The notes: generated by a model not told the origin, from the letters alone. A stretch of 64,000 nucleotides of DNA from an uncultured Gallionellaceae bacterium (GCA_903847155.1 CAINCU010000061.1:52499-116498), one strand, 5' to 3'. Positions 17,125 to 25,201 are shown, counted from the stretch's first letter. A program made the numbers and translations.

Positions 17125-18852
17125 TTATTTCGCTCCAGCAGGGCTGAATGCATCGTCGTGCAGCCTGTTCTGCAATACCGACGTACCGGGCAGCGTATTG
17201 CCTCCGCGAACCAACTGGCGCTTCTTGACATCCTTGGGAGCGTAAGACGGCAGCAAAATTGGTGTGACCAGATCGGTTTTTACATTGGCATCCGCCAATT
17301 GTTTTTCATAGGCATCAAGATGCGCCACACTGAGCTTGCCGAGCTTGACTGTCTTGGCGTATTCACTGGCATACTTGCCCGCACGCCGTCCAAATACGTT
17401 GTAGTCGAGCACTGAATTACCCATCAAGCGGTTGCGCCCGTGCAACCCGCCGGAAGCTTCTCCTGCCACATACAAACCAGGCAAGTCAGTTTCGCAACGC
17501 TCGTTAATCTCGATGCCGCCATTCTGGTAATGCAACGACGGATAAATCAACATCGGCAGCTTTGTGATGTCGATGCCGTAACGGATGAACTGGCGATACA
17601 TTGCCGGAAAGTGTTTTTCGGTGTAACCCTCGCCATGCAGCATGTCGATCAGAGGGGAATCCAGCCAGACACCGACGCGACCCGACGGCGTGGGAACACC
17701 GCCTCCGTTCTGCACGCACTCACGGATGATGGCTGAAGCCTCAATGTCGCGCGGTTCGCGCGGGAAGACAAACAACTCACCATCCTTGTTCACTGGCTGA
17801 CCGCCCGCACCGCGGATTGCCTCAGTGACCAGGAAACCAGCGATCTGCTCAGGAAATGAAACACCCGTCGGATGGTACTGGACGGAGTCCATGTACATCA
17901 GTTTGGCTCCGGCACGATATGCCATCACTAGCCCATCACCAGTTGCCCCGTAATGATTCGTAGTATCGTACCCACGGATATGCAGGCGGCCGTAGCCACC
18001 AGTAGCGACAATCGTAGACTTTGCCTTGACGGTGATAAATTCTTCACTGTCCATATTATATAAGACAGCCCCTGCACAACGGCCTTCGGCATCCATGATC
18101 AGTTCCACGGCCGGCATGAATTCCTTGACTTCAATCATGTCAGGATGGTTGCGCACCTCATCCATTAAGGTGCGCATAATCATCGCTCCCGTATAGTCGC
18201 GACACGAAACCATACGCTTGCGAGAAGTTCCGCCGCCGTGCATGACCTTCATCGAACCGTCTTCTTCTTTGTCCCACACCACGCCCAAGTCTTCCAGCCA
18301 CTTGACCACACCTGGGCCGTCTTCAGTGAGCGCCTTAACCAGTTCCGGCTTGTTCTCGAAGTGTCCACCGCCGATAGCATCCAGATAGTGACGGGTCGGC
18401 GAATCAGCGCGCGCGACGGCAGCCTGCATGCCTCCCTGAGACATCATAGTGTTGGCATCGCCCATGCGCAGCTTGGTAGCGATAACGGAACGCACGCCAT
18501 GCTCGCGCATGGCGACCAGTGCTGCATTACAACCAGCACCACCACCGCCAATGATCAAAACGTCCGTTTCGACATCAGGTTTGGATAAGTCAACTTGTTC
18601 GCTGCGCAGCCAAGAATGTGATTCAAGCAAATCAGCCACTTCAGTAGTCAACGTCTCACCCTTATTGGGGCCAACGCATACTGCCCGACGAGCACTAGGC
18701 TCATAATCGGGGTGAAAACCTTCCAGCACCTTCTGACGCTCTTCCGCATTCATAAGCGGATAAACCGGGCCGGACTTCCTTGCCAATTCCAAACGCTTGG
18801 GTCGAGTCTCGACCACTTTGCGCAACGATTCTGCCATGTAATCTGGATACAT
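17125..18852 (-). CDS. frdA: Fumarate reductase/succinate dehydrogenase-type flavoprotein, soluble
   Basis: A 575-residue flavoprotein. After an unusual N-terminal extension of ~95 residues (containing FHPDYEPSARRAVCVGPNKG) comes the FAD motif VLIIGGGGAGCNAALVAMRE. Catalytic features of the fumarate reductase family are kept: YHPTG, EPRDIEASAI, LHYQNGGIE and GLHGRNRLMGNS. The His that normally attaches FAD covalently (HTVAAxGG) is replaced: the segment reads GDANTMMSQGG, with Asn134 at that place, so FAD is probably bound non-covalently. With FrdB 11 bases upstream and no membrane anchor genes it should be cytoplasmic, fitting fumarate reduction in an rTCA cycle. Another substrate cannot be fully excluded. 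Confidence 0.85.
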   Translation of the reverse strand: MYPDYMAESLRKVVETRPKRLELARKSGPVYPLMNAEERQKVLEGFHPDYEPSARRAVCVGPNKGETLTTEVADLLESHSWLRSEQVDLSKPDVETDVLIIGGGGAGCNAALVAMREHGVRSVIATKLRMGDANTMMSQGGMQAAVARADSPTRHYLDAIGGGHFENKPELVKALTEDGPGVVKWLEDLGVVWDKEEDGSMKVMHGGGTSRKRMVSCRDYTGAMIMRTLMDEVRNHPDMIEVKEFMPAVELIMDAEGRCAGAVLYNMDSEEFITVKAKSTIVATGGYGRLHIRGYDTTNHYGATGDGLVMAYRAGAKLMYMDSVQYHPTGVSFPEQIAGFLVTEAIRGAGGQPVNKDGELFVFPREPRDIEASAIIRECVQNGGGVPTPSGRVGVWLDSPLIDMLHGEGYTEKHFPAMYRQFIRYGIDITKLPMLIYPSLHYQNGGIEINERCETDLPGLYVAGEASGGLHGRNRLMGNSVLDYNVFGRRAGKYASEYAKTVKLGKLSVAHLDAYEKQLADANVKTDLVTPILLPSYAPKDVKKRQLVRGGNTLPGTSVLQNRLHDDAFSPAGAK

Positions 18853-18863
18853 CTATTTCCCCT

Positions 18864-19607
18864 TTATTCCGAATCTCGGGCGTAGTAACGTTTCGTCAAG
18901 TCTTCGCGATTCATTGACATCATTTCGGCGTACTCGGCTTCATATACACCGTCCTCCACTGCCTTCACGCGTTCCGCCAGTTCATGGCTTTCCTTGCGCA
19001 GGTAACGGCCATAAAGGCGCTTCGCCATGATGCCCATCAAGGGTTGTGTAATTTCGGCTGGGCAGCGCAACATGCACAGCCCACAAACGACGCAATCAAA
19101 AGACAAATCCATTACTGCTGCGATGTCACCCCGCTTGGCAGCCTGAACATAATCCATAACCTGCAAACCTTGCGGGCAGGATTTGGTGCAGGTGCCGCAT
19201 GCGACGCAGCGGAACACTGTCGGATACATCTGCTGGATTGCCGTAACGTTGGGTTTGAGCTTCTCGATGTCGTAAATCGCCTTCTCGGCTGGAACAGAGG
19301 GGATTTGAGCCAGTGTCATACCCTCTTCAACCATGGTCATGCAGGCCAATCCAGTACGAATTTTGTAGTCGCCGGGCAGACGATAGATAGTGGCGCAAGC
19401 ACCACAATAACCCTCGCGGCAACCGGCTCCACGGATAATCTGGTGTCCGGCATATTCAATGGCACCCATGATGGTTGCCTCTTCAGGCACCTCGTAGGCC
19501 TTGCCCATGATGTAAACCGTAATAAGGCGGCCTTCTGCCTTGTCTTGTCGGTCGCCTATTTGCGAAGACGACAAACTACTACTCGCCCCTGCCGGTGCGT
19601 TTTCCAT
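18864..19607 (-). CDS. frdB: Fumarate reductase iron-sulfur subunit, soluble, two 4Fe-4S type
   Basis: A 247-residue protein. The N-terminal [2Fe-2S] domain shows CREGYCGACATIY and a later GLACM; the C-terminal part has CVACGTCTKSCP and CVVCGLCMLRCP. In classical FrdB the second motif lacks one Cys and forms a [3Fe-4S] quinone-side cluster; here all four are present, so two [4Fe-4S] clusters are expected, fitting a soluble, non-quinone electron source. The ATG at 19607 (MENAPAGASS) is chosen because GGGGGAG lies upstream; an in-frame ATG at 19688 lacks a site. It is the first gene of the long operon, about 105 bases from the predicted promoter. Confidence 0.85.
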   Translation of the reverse strand: MENAPAGASSSLSSSQIGDRQDKAEGRLITVYIMGKAYEVPEEATIMGAIEYAGHQIIRGAGCREGYCGACATIYRLPGDYKIRTGLACMTMVEEGMTLAQIPSVPAEKAIYDIEKLKPNVTAIQQMYPTVFRCVACGTCTKSCPQGLQVMDYVQAAKRGDIAAVMDLSFDCVVCGLCMLRCPAEITQPLMGIMAKRLYGRYLRKESHELAERVKAVEDGVYEAEYAEMMSMNREDLTKRYYARDSE

Positions 19608-19710
19608 ATTTCTGTCTCCCCCGTAATCAACCCCTAATTTGCCGAAATTGTGGCCAGAGCTGAGTATGAATTGTGTGGTTGCGACCAATCGGCCGTAGGT
19701 CTCTATACCA

Positions 19711-19749
19711 TGTGCGATCTATTATAAATTTTCGCACAACCGATTATGA
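19711..19749 (-). promoter_or_regulatory. Predicted promoter and palindromic operator of the frd-hdr-kor operon
   Basis: On the minus strand a perfect TATAAT (19721-19726) is preceded by TTCATA (19744-19749) with a 17-base spacer, a plausible sigma-70 promoter. The -10 box lies inside a perfect 7-base inverted repeat, TGTGCGA at 19711-19717 and TCGCACA at 19732-19738, separated by 14 bases. A dimeric regulator bound there would block the polymerase. The regulator is not identified; the divergent cNMP-binding gene at 21271 lacks an obvious DNA-binding domain. Confidence 0.55.
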
Positions 19750-20130
19750 ATTTTTGTTAATGAGGATTATAAAGAAGTTTTGGAGATTGACAATAGGCTT
19801 TAAAAAAAGGAGCGTGTAAAAAGAGGAAAATATATATATTTGTATTTTTCAGACTACTCTTTATGACAGCAAAATATTGTCATCTGCTGTTAATTTTGTG
19901 CAATTTGCAGTTTAAATAATCAATAATTATTAACCCCTTAAACCTCGCGGAGTATTATCATATCTCTCTTTTCAATGCAGCCTCAGATTCGAATTACAGC
20001 AACTGTTTTTGGTTTTATTAGATGCATCTTGCACGCTCCCGTGCGCATAACAGTGGCCGCAATGTCTGGCAATTCAACAACTCATATAGTGAAATGGCTA
20101 TCACTTTGAATGATTTTCAGGATACCGAAC
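19750..20130. promoter_or_regulatory. AT-rich divergent intergenic region (frdB / citE-like)
   Basis: This is about 380 bases without a gene. It is strongly AT-rich and contains overlapping inverted repeats: ATGACA at 19863-19868 with TGTCAT at 19878-19883, and ACAGCA at 19866-19871 with TGCTGT at 19885-19890. A TAATTATTAA stretch lies near 19923. It probably holds the promoter of the rightward CitE-like gene and regulator sites for both directions. No ORF or RNA fold was recognised with confidence. Confidence 0.4.
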
Positions 20131-21132
20131 ATGGAAAACCTCATCCACCCATCTAACGCGCTCTATACGGGCATTCACATCTTCCCCCAACTTGCAGCTT
20201 GTGAACACTTTGCGGGAAGTGAAAAGATGCTGAAAAAGGCACTCCAGATTCAAGCCGAGCTGTCAGTCAACGGGCAATCTATCTTCGACATTACCGCCGA
20301 CTGCGAGGATGGAGCTCCCGCAGGCCACGAGAGTGAACATGCGGAGATGATCACCGACATACTCCTTTGCAACGAAAATCGATTTAACCGTGTCGGTGTC
20401 CGCATCCATGATGTCAGAAGTGCGGTTTGGCGAGACGAGTTGGAGATTATCATTAGCAGAGCAGGGCAACGCGTGGCCTACATCGTGCTGCCCAAACCTG
20501 AACTATCCGACGACGTTCTCACCCAGATCACGACACTTGACGACATAAGGAAACGTTATGCCATCGCCCGCGAAATTCCCGTCCATGTGCTAATCGAAAC
20601 GCCCAGTGCGCTGCATGAAGTGTGGAATATCGCCCAACTACCCCATGTCGAGACATTGGATTTTGGTCTCATGGACTTCGTCTCAGCACATCACGGCGCC
20701 ATCCCCGCCACCGCCATGCGCTCACCCGGCCAGTTCAACCACACATTGGTCGCACGTGCCAAATGCGAAATCACCTCTGCAGCACTAGGCAATGGTATCG
20801 TACCCAGTCATAACGTCACCACTGAAATACGTGACGCAGCCGTGGTTAGGGAAGATGCACGCCGCGCCCGGCTTGAATTCGGCTTTCTGCGCATGTGGAG
20901 CATCCACCCGAATAAGATTCTGCCCATCGTCGAGTCCATGCGTCCTGATTTCACGGAAGTCTCCGAAGCCGCCAACCTGCTGATTGCCGCCCAAGACTCC
21001 ACTTGGGGCCCAATCCAATACGAAGGCAAACTGCATGACCGTGCCTCCTACCGTTATTACTGGGAATTGCTGCAACGCGCACAATTAACCGGAATGAGTA
21101 TCCCGGACGATGCTCGAATGCGATTTTTTTGA
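20131..21132 (+). CDS. HpcH/HpaI aldolase / CitE-like CoA-ester lyase family protein
   Basis: A 333-residue TIM-barrel protein of the citrate lyase beta/malyl-CoA lyase superfamily. FDITADCEDGAPAG supplies the acidic metal-binding region, RIHD an active-site Arg, YIVLPKPE the barrel strand, and IETPSALHEVW the conserved Glu; GLMDFVSAHHGAIP follows. Relatives cleave or form malyl-, citramalyl- or citryl-CoA. No citrate lyase alpha or gamma genes are nearby, so citrate lyase activity is unlikely. Because it is divergent from the rTCA operon it may serve acetyl-CoA/glyoxylate or citramalyl metabolism (inference). The ATG at 20131 with CAGGA upstream is preferred over 20110. Confidence 0.75.
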   Translation: MENLIHPSNALYTGIHIFPQLAACEHFAGSEKMLKKALQIQAELSVNGQSIFDITADCEDGAPAGHESEHAEMITDILLCNENRFNRVGVRIHDVRSAVWRDELEIIISRAGQRVAYIVLPKPELSDDVLTQITTLDDIRKRYAIAREIPVHVLIETPSALHEVWNIAQLPHVETLDFGLMDFVSAHHGAIPATAMRSPGQFNHTLVARAKCEITSAALGNGIVPSHNVTTEIRDAAVVREDARRARLEFGFLRMWSIHPNKILPIVESMRPDFTEVSEAANLLIAAQDSTWGPIQYEGKLHDRASYRYYWELLQRAQLTGMSIPDDARMRFF

Positions 21133-21270
21133 GGCTTTTTTGCCTCCACGAATCGTAGTGTGTGCTGTAACCAGCTTGTCGGGTTATGATGCTAATAAAT
21201 TGATGCTAGGACGGGTCAAGGAAGTAAGCAATACCATGTCAAAATGAATACTCAGCGAAAGGAAAGTGAT

Positions 21271-21759
21271 ATGTCATTAGTGAGGGATACTCTGCGCATC
21301 TCAACGATTAACGAAGAATTGACCGATGCCGAAATTGAAATTTTTGAGGAATTGTTTGATGTTCAAAGCTATAAAACGGGTGACTTAATCATACGTCCGG
21401 GCGATAAAAAACACTCAGACAATCTATACATTCTTGCGCAAGGGGAAATACAGGTAAAGATACAAACTGGTGATGGAGAAACAGCGATTCATGTGATGAA
21501 GCCAGGCGATTTAGCCGGAATCATCACCTTCGTTGGCGGAGCACCTTCGCAGCATAGCGCGGCTCTCTATTCGATCGGCGAAACCAAGGTATTGTGTATG
21601 CCAAGCGCCAAGTTTGATCAACTGGTTTGCTCACGTCCGATGACCGCCCACAAAATAATGCGCGGCATTGTGCGTTACGTGCATGGCATTGTGCGAAACA
21701 TGAACGCAAAATCCTCCGAGTTGAGCAATTACATTTATCGCACTAGCGGCGGTTACTGA
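21271..21759 (+). CDS. Cyclic-nucleotide-binding-domain protein, no output domain
   Basis: A 162-residue protein built almost entirely of one CRP-like cNMP-binding beta-barrel: FDVQSYKTGDLIIRPGDKK, LYILAQGEIQVKI, VMKPGDLAGIITFVGG. The region LCMPSAKFDQLV leads into a C-helix. No helix-turn-helix follows, so it is not an obvious transcription factor. The phosphate-binding cassette motif (normally GE..L...R) is not clearly conserved, and ligand binding is uncertain. The ATG at 21271 has GGAAA 7 bases upstream and is preferred over 21244. It lies downstream of the CitE-like gene on the same strand; a partner protein would be needed for signalling. Confidence 0.7.
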   Translation: MSLVRDTLRISTINEELTDAEIEIFEELFDVQSYKTGDLIIRPGDKKHSDNLYILAQGEIQVKIQTGDGETAIHVMKPGDLAGIITFVGGAPSQHSAALYSIGETKVLCMPSAKFDQLVCSRPMTAHKIMRGIVRYVHGIVRNMNAKSSELSNYIYRTSGGY

Positions 21760-21785
21760 GTATCGCAATAATCGTACTACATGTC

Positions 21786-22001
21786 ATGTCAACGTCAGAA
21801 ATAGGCAAAGCCCGAATTCCCCTTCCAGTTGTGCTGGAACAGCATACTGGCAAGGGGGATTGCATCAACAGAACTGATCAAAACTTCAGCGAATCTAAAA
21901 CCTCCACAAAAAGAGAACATCGCAAGGTCAAAGCTCCTGAAGACATAGACTCCGACTATGCCGAAGAAGCTGAAGATTTTTTCTACGGCGGAGGTATGTA
22001 A
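21786..22001 (+). CDS. Small hypothetical protein
   Basis: A 71-residue hydrophilic ORF starting 27 bases after the cNMP-binding gene. It is acidic at the C-terminus (DIDSDYAEEAEDFFYGGGM) and lysine-rich in the middle (TSTKREHRKVKAPED). It has no signal peptide or membrane segment, and no family was recognised. Only weak ribosome-binding sequence is visible upstream, so it may be a genuine small gene co-transcribed with its neighbour or a chance ORF. Confidence 0.4.
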   Translation: MSTSEIGKARIPLPVVLEQHTGKGDCINRTDQNFSESKTSTKREHRKVKAPEDIDSDYAEEAEDFFYGGGM

Positions 22002-22148
22002 CTGCTGCACAGGTTTCGCAACACCGAAAAGTGATTGACAATCGAGTAATCAATTAGAATCGGTGGCAGGTTAATCCACCACGCAAATCATTACTTGATT
22101 CTTACCAAACAGCCGCCATATCCTGAATAACATTAACGGGAGATCGCC

Positions 22149-22949
22149 ATGCATGCTGTTCGCCCCCCGGCCGTTGCCGGTATGTTTTACCCCGCCGATC
22201 CCCGGCAGCTTGCGCGTGAAGTGCAAGGGTATCTTGCTGAGGCACACCCGCAATCATTGATTCCAAAAGCTCTGATCGCACCCCATGCAGGATACGTATA
22301 TTCAGGTGCGGTTGCCGCCAATGCATATGCAACATTAAAAAATATCGCGCAGCATATTCGCCGCGTGATTTTACTCGGCCCTACCCATCGCGTAGCGGTA
22401 CGCGGTCTGGCTTTGCCAGATGCGGAGGCGTTCGATACACCGCTGGGACGGGTAAAATTGGACGCAGGGGCGATGCGTGCCATTGCGCACCTGCCGCAGG
22501 TCGTCGTCAGCAACGAAGTACATGCACAGGAACATTCGCTGGAAGTGCAACTGCCTTTCCTGCAAATCATGCTGGGCGAATTCACTTTATTGCCATTGGC
22601 TGTAGGTATGGCAACTGCAAAAGAAGTGTCCGAAGTGCTGGAGACAGTCTGGGGCAGCAAGGAAACACTGATCGTCATTAGCTCCGATCTTTCGCATTAT
22701 TTGCCCTACGCTACCGCGCAGTTCGTGGATAACAACACCTGCGAAGACATCCTCAATTTAAATCAAATCATAGCTCACGAACAGGCCTGTGGCGGCACTC
22801 CAATCAGCGGATTGATGATTGCGGCGAGCAAACACCACCTCACGCCGCATCTGCTTGATCTACGCAATTCCGGCGACACAGCGGGTTCGCGCGACAGAGT
22901 GGTGGGCTATGCCGCATTCGCCTTTACCGAGGAGAAAGACCATGTCTGA
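22149..22949 (+). CDS. amrB: MEMO1 family protein (AmmeMemoRadiSam system protein B)
   Basis: A 266-residue MEMO-like protein with the dioxygenase-related fold. Family marks are AVAGMFYPADPRQL near the N-terminus, IAPHAGYVYSG, LLGPTHRVAVRG, HAQEHSLEVQLPFLQ and ISSDLSHYLPY, which carry the conserved His/Asp/Cys site residues. An ACGGTP segment sits where the conserved Cys is expected. It overlaps the next gene by 8 bases. The pair belongs to the AmmeMemoRadiSam set of unknown biochemical role. The usual third member, a radical SAM protein, is not next to it here. Confidence 0.92.
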   Translation: MHAVRPPAVAGMFYPADPRQLAREVQGYLAEAHPQSLIPKALIAPHAGYVYSGAVAANAYATLKNIAQHIRRVILLGPTHRVAVRGLALPDAEAFDTPLGRVKLDAGAMRAIAHLPQVVVSNEVHAQEHSLEVQLPFLQIMLGEFTLLPLAVGMATAKEVSEVLETVWGSKETLIVISSDLSHYLPYATAQFVDNNTCEDILNLNQIIAHEQACGGTPISGLMIAASKHHLTPHLLDLRNSGDTAGSRDRVVGYAAFAFTEEKDHV

Positions 22950-23493
22950 CAAACATAGAGGGCAAACCCTGTTGCACTTGGCACGTGCAGCCATCTCCAG
23001 AGAGCTCGGTTTCAAATCAGACGATTTGCCGCGCGCCGACTGGCTGGAAGAACCCGGTGCCACCTTCGTCACGCTGACTTTGCATGGACAATTGCGCGGC
23101 TGCATCGGCAGTCTGGAAGCGCACCGCTCGCTCATCGAGGATGTGCGCGCCAACGCCGTGGCATCGGCCTTTCGCGACCCGAGGTTTGCGCCGCTCAGCA
23201 AGACTGAATTCGCAGAAGTATTGATTGAAGTATCGTTGCTCAGCCCACCCGAACCGATTCGATTCAATAGCGAGCAAAATGCGCTGGAACAACTGAGTCC
23301 AGGCATGGATGGAGTAATACTGGAATTCGGTCGCCAGCGAGCCACGTTCCTGCCGCAAGTATGGGCGCAGTTGCCGCAACCGCAAATATTCATCGCCCAT
23401 CTGAAAAACAAAGCCGGGCTACCGGAAGATTTCTGGTCGAACGACATCCGGCTTTCGCGGTACACCGTGCAGAAATGGCGGGAAGGAAAATGA
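22942..23493 (+). CDS. amrA: AMMECR1 domain protein (AmmeMemoRadiSam system protein A)
   Basis: A 183-residue AMMECR1 protein. The signature HGQLRGCIGSLEA is intact, followed by AVASAFRDPRFAPLS and FEVLIEVSLLS-like sequence (EFAEVLIEVSLLSPPEPI) and a C-terminal FWSNDIRLSRYTVQKW. The ATG at 22942 has GGAGAAA upstream and overlaps the memo gene, showing coupled expression; the longer ORF start at 22819 lies inside that gene and is rejected. Function of the family is unresolved; a redox or nucleic-acid modification role has been suggested for the system but nothing here decides it. Confidence 0.9.
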   Translation: MSDKHRGQTLLHLARAAISRELGFKSDDLPRADWLEEPGATFVTLTLHGQLRGCIGSLEAHRSLIEDVRANAVASAFRDPRFAPLSKTEFAEVLIEVSLLSPPEPIRFNSEQNALEQLSPGMDGVILEFGRQRATFLPQVWAQLPQPQIFIAHLKNKAGLPEDFWSNDIRLSRYTVQKWREGK

Positions 23494-23592
23494 CTTGGAT
23501 GAACCCATCAGCATCGATGAACAATATCCGGCCAAATTGACCGGCAACGTAACAACGTAACCTGGCCAACATACAACATCGTTAGCGCAGAT

Positions 23593-25032
23593 TCAATCGC
23601 TGAACTGTTCCGCGATACCCATGAATTGCGGCTGAATGGTCAAGAACGAATCGACCACATCAGGATCGAAATGCTTACCGCGCCCATTGATGATGATTGA
23701 TGCCACCTCATCGTGCAGCATCGCGGATCTGTACACACGCCGACACGACAATGCATCGTAAACGTCCGCCAATGCCATCAAGCGCGCGGGAATGGGAATG
23801 TCATCGCCGCTTAGTCCTTCAGGATAACCGCTGCCATCCCATTTTTCGTGATGACTCATTGCAATCTGGAATGCAGCATCAAGAAATGGACTGGAAAACT
23901 CCAACCCCTCCAACGCGGCAGCAATAGCGTTCCCGCCAATCTCGGCGTGGGTCTTCATGATCTCGAATTCTTCTTCCGTCAGCTTGCTTGGTTTGTGAAG
24001 TATCCGGTCGGGAATACCAACCTTCCCCACATCATGCAGCGGTGCGATCTTGTAGAGCATCATGACGTTATCGTCCGACAGAAAATGACTGAAGCGAGGA
24101 TGATCCTTAAGGTTCTCCGCCAGTGCACGGATATAGCTCTGAGTCCGGCGGATGTGATTCCCCGTCTCATTGTCACGTGTCTCAGCCAACGATGACAAAG
24201 CAACGATCATGGTGTCTTTGATTAGCTCGTTCTCATGAGTCCTTTGAAAAAGCTGGCCAGTTCGCTCATGAACCATCAGCTCCAGTTTCGACTCATTGTT
24301 CCGCAATACGTTGTTGGCTAGTTCGAGTTCGCTTCTGGCACGTTCAGTTTCAGCCTTTTGGAGAGTCAACTGTTGCAACAAAGACAGATTCTCGAAACGT
24401 TGCTGGAGCGAAAATATGAAAGTCCTGCTCAATCCCCGTCCCGACAGAAAAACCAAGGCCAAGAACAAGCTCAACATCAAAGCCAATATCCAATGAATTT
24501 GGTCATTCTCCAACGATACGCGAGCAATAAGTGGCAGCATAATGCCGAAGATATATCCGTATTGCGCTGGAGGATGGACTGGGTTCGTGGTAACTGCACC
24601 GGCCACCAATCCCAACATCACACAGATCAACAAGCTTTGATAGGTGATGTCCTCAGGGTAAAAATCAAACGCAGCCATACCCCACAGCACCCCGACGGCC
24701 AGCGCAAAAATCGTAAAGTGGATATGCCAATCTCTGCATTGCTGAATTGTGTTCAGATCATTCCTGTGCCAAGCCCATTTAAACATCTCGGTTGCGTGCA
24801 ACGCATAAAAAGCGGCCAGCCACATCAACAACAGATCATGGGGAGCATGTTCCCAAAACAACCAAACGAACAGAAGTTCTATGACGATCTGACTCAATAC
24901 GAGAAAGGGATACATTGCCACCCGCGTGCGGAGCTGCTCGGCACGCACACACAAGTTTTGCTGATCAATGTGAAAACCAAAATCGCTCAGGTTGATACCG
25001 GAGAAATATCGACTGACAAAAGAAATGCTCAT
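23593..25032 (-). CDS. Membrane-bound HD-GYP cyclic-di-GMP phosphodiesterase
   Basis: An approximately 479-residue protein. The N-terminal half holds about six hydrophobic segments (for example FLVLSQIVIELLFVWLFW, IHFTIFALAVGVLWGMAAF, WILALMLSLFLALVFLSG), followed by a coiled-coil linker and a C-terminal HD-GYP domain with HDVGKVGIPD and HHEKWDGSGYPEGLSG, all catalytic residues present. It should hydrolyse c-di-GMP at the inner membrane in response to an unknown signal. The ATG at 25032 has GGAGG 5 bases upstream and is preferred over 25044/25047. It faces convergently the amrA gene. Confidence 0.9.
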   Translation of the reverse strand: MSISFVSRYFSGINLSDFGFHIDQQNLCVRAEQLRTRVAMYPFLVLSQIVIELLFVWLFWEHAPHDLLLMWLAAFYALHATEMFKWAWHRNDLNTIQQCRDWHIHFTIFALAVGVLWGMAAFDFYPEDITYQSLLICVMLGLVAGAVTTNPVHPPAQYGYIFGIMLPLIARVSLENDQIHWILALMLSLFLALVFLSGRGLSRTFIFSLQQRFENLSLLQQLTLQKAETERARSELELANNVLRNNESKLELMVHERTGQLFQRTHENELIKDTMIVALSSLAETRDNETGNHIRRTQSYIRALAENLKDHPRFSHFLSDDNVMMLYKIAPLHDVGKVGIPDRILHKPSKLTEEEFEIMKTHAEIGGNAIAAALEGLEFSSPFLDAAFQIAMSHHEKWDGSGYPEGLSGDDIPIPARLMALADVYDALSCRRVYRSAMLHDEVASIIINGRGKHFDPDVVDSFLTIQPQFMGIAEQFSD

Positions 25033-25120
25033 TGCATCCTCCATCAACGACCGATAAACGCTTCGACGGTCAAACGAAGATTTTGCGACTATGCTAACTA
25101 TTGCACAATATGCCTAGCGC

Positions 25121-25180
25121 CCTATATATCTGCCTATATATCTGCCTATATACCAACCTATGCACCTGCCTATGTACTTG
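25121..25180. repeat. Five degenerate 12-bp tandem repeats
   Basis: Five consecutive 12-base units begin with CCTAT: two identical copies CCTATATATCTG, then CCTATATACCAA, CCTATGCACCTG and CCTATGTACTTG. They lie between the HD-GYP start and the ATP-grasp gene stop, in a gap of about 150 bases without a gene. The phase is exact through all units, so slippage is likely. Confidence 0.85.
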
Positions 25181-25199
25181 TATTTTATAAATACAAGTA
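25175..25199. terminator. Perfect 11-bp palindrome after the ATP-grasp gene
   Basis: TACTTGTATTT at 25175-25185 pairs with AAATACAAGTA at 25189-25199 around a 3-base loop. It abuts the stop codon of the minus-strand gene at 25202 and the end of the 12-bp tandem repeats. It could be a terminator stem for that gene, although no T-run follows on the minus strand; an operator is the alternative. Confidence 0.45.
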
Positions 25200-25201
25200 T
25201 T

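Noticed and set aside
20131..21132. Citrate lyase beta subunit (citE) as an alternative citrate-cleaving enzyme
   Set aside because: No citrate lyase alpha, gamma or ligase genes are nearby and ATP-citrate lyase is present; family relation only.
21131..21146. GAGGC/GCCTC hairpin after the CitE-like gene as a terminator
   Set aside because: The Ts form the loop rather than a tail after the stem and the stem is only five bases, so it is not a convincing intrinsic terminator.
25121..25180. Tandem repeats as a CRISPR array
   Set aside because: The 12-base units are contiguous without spacers, and no cas genes are present.
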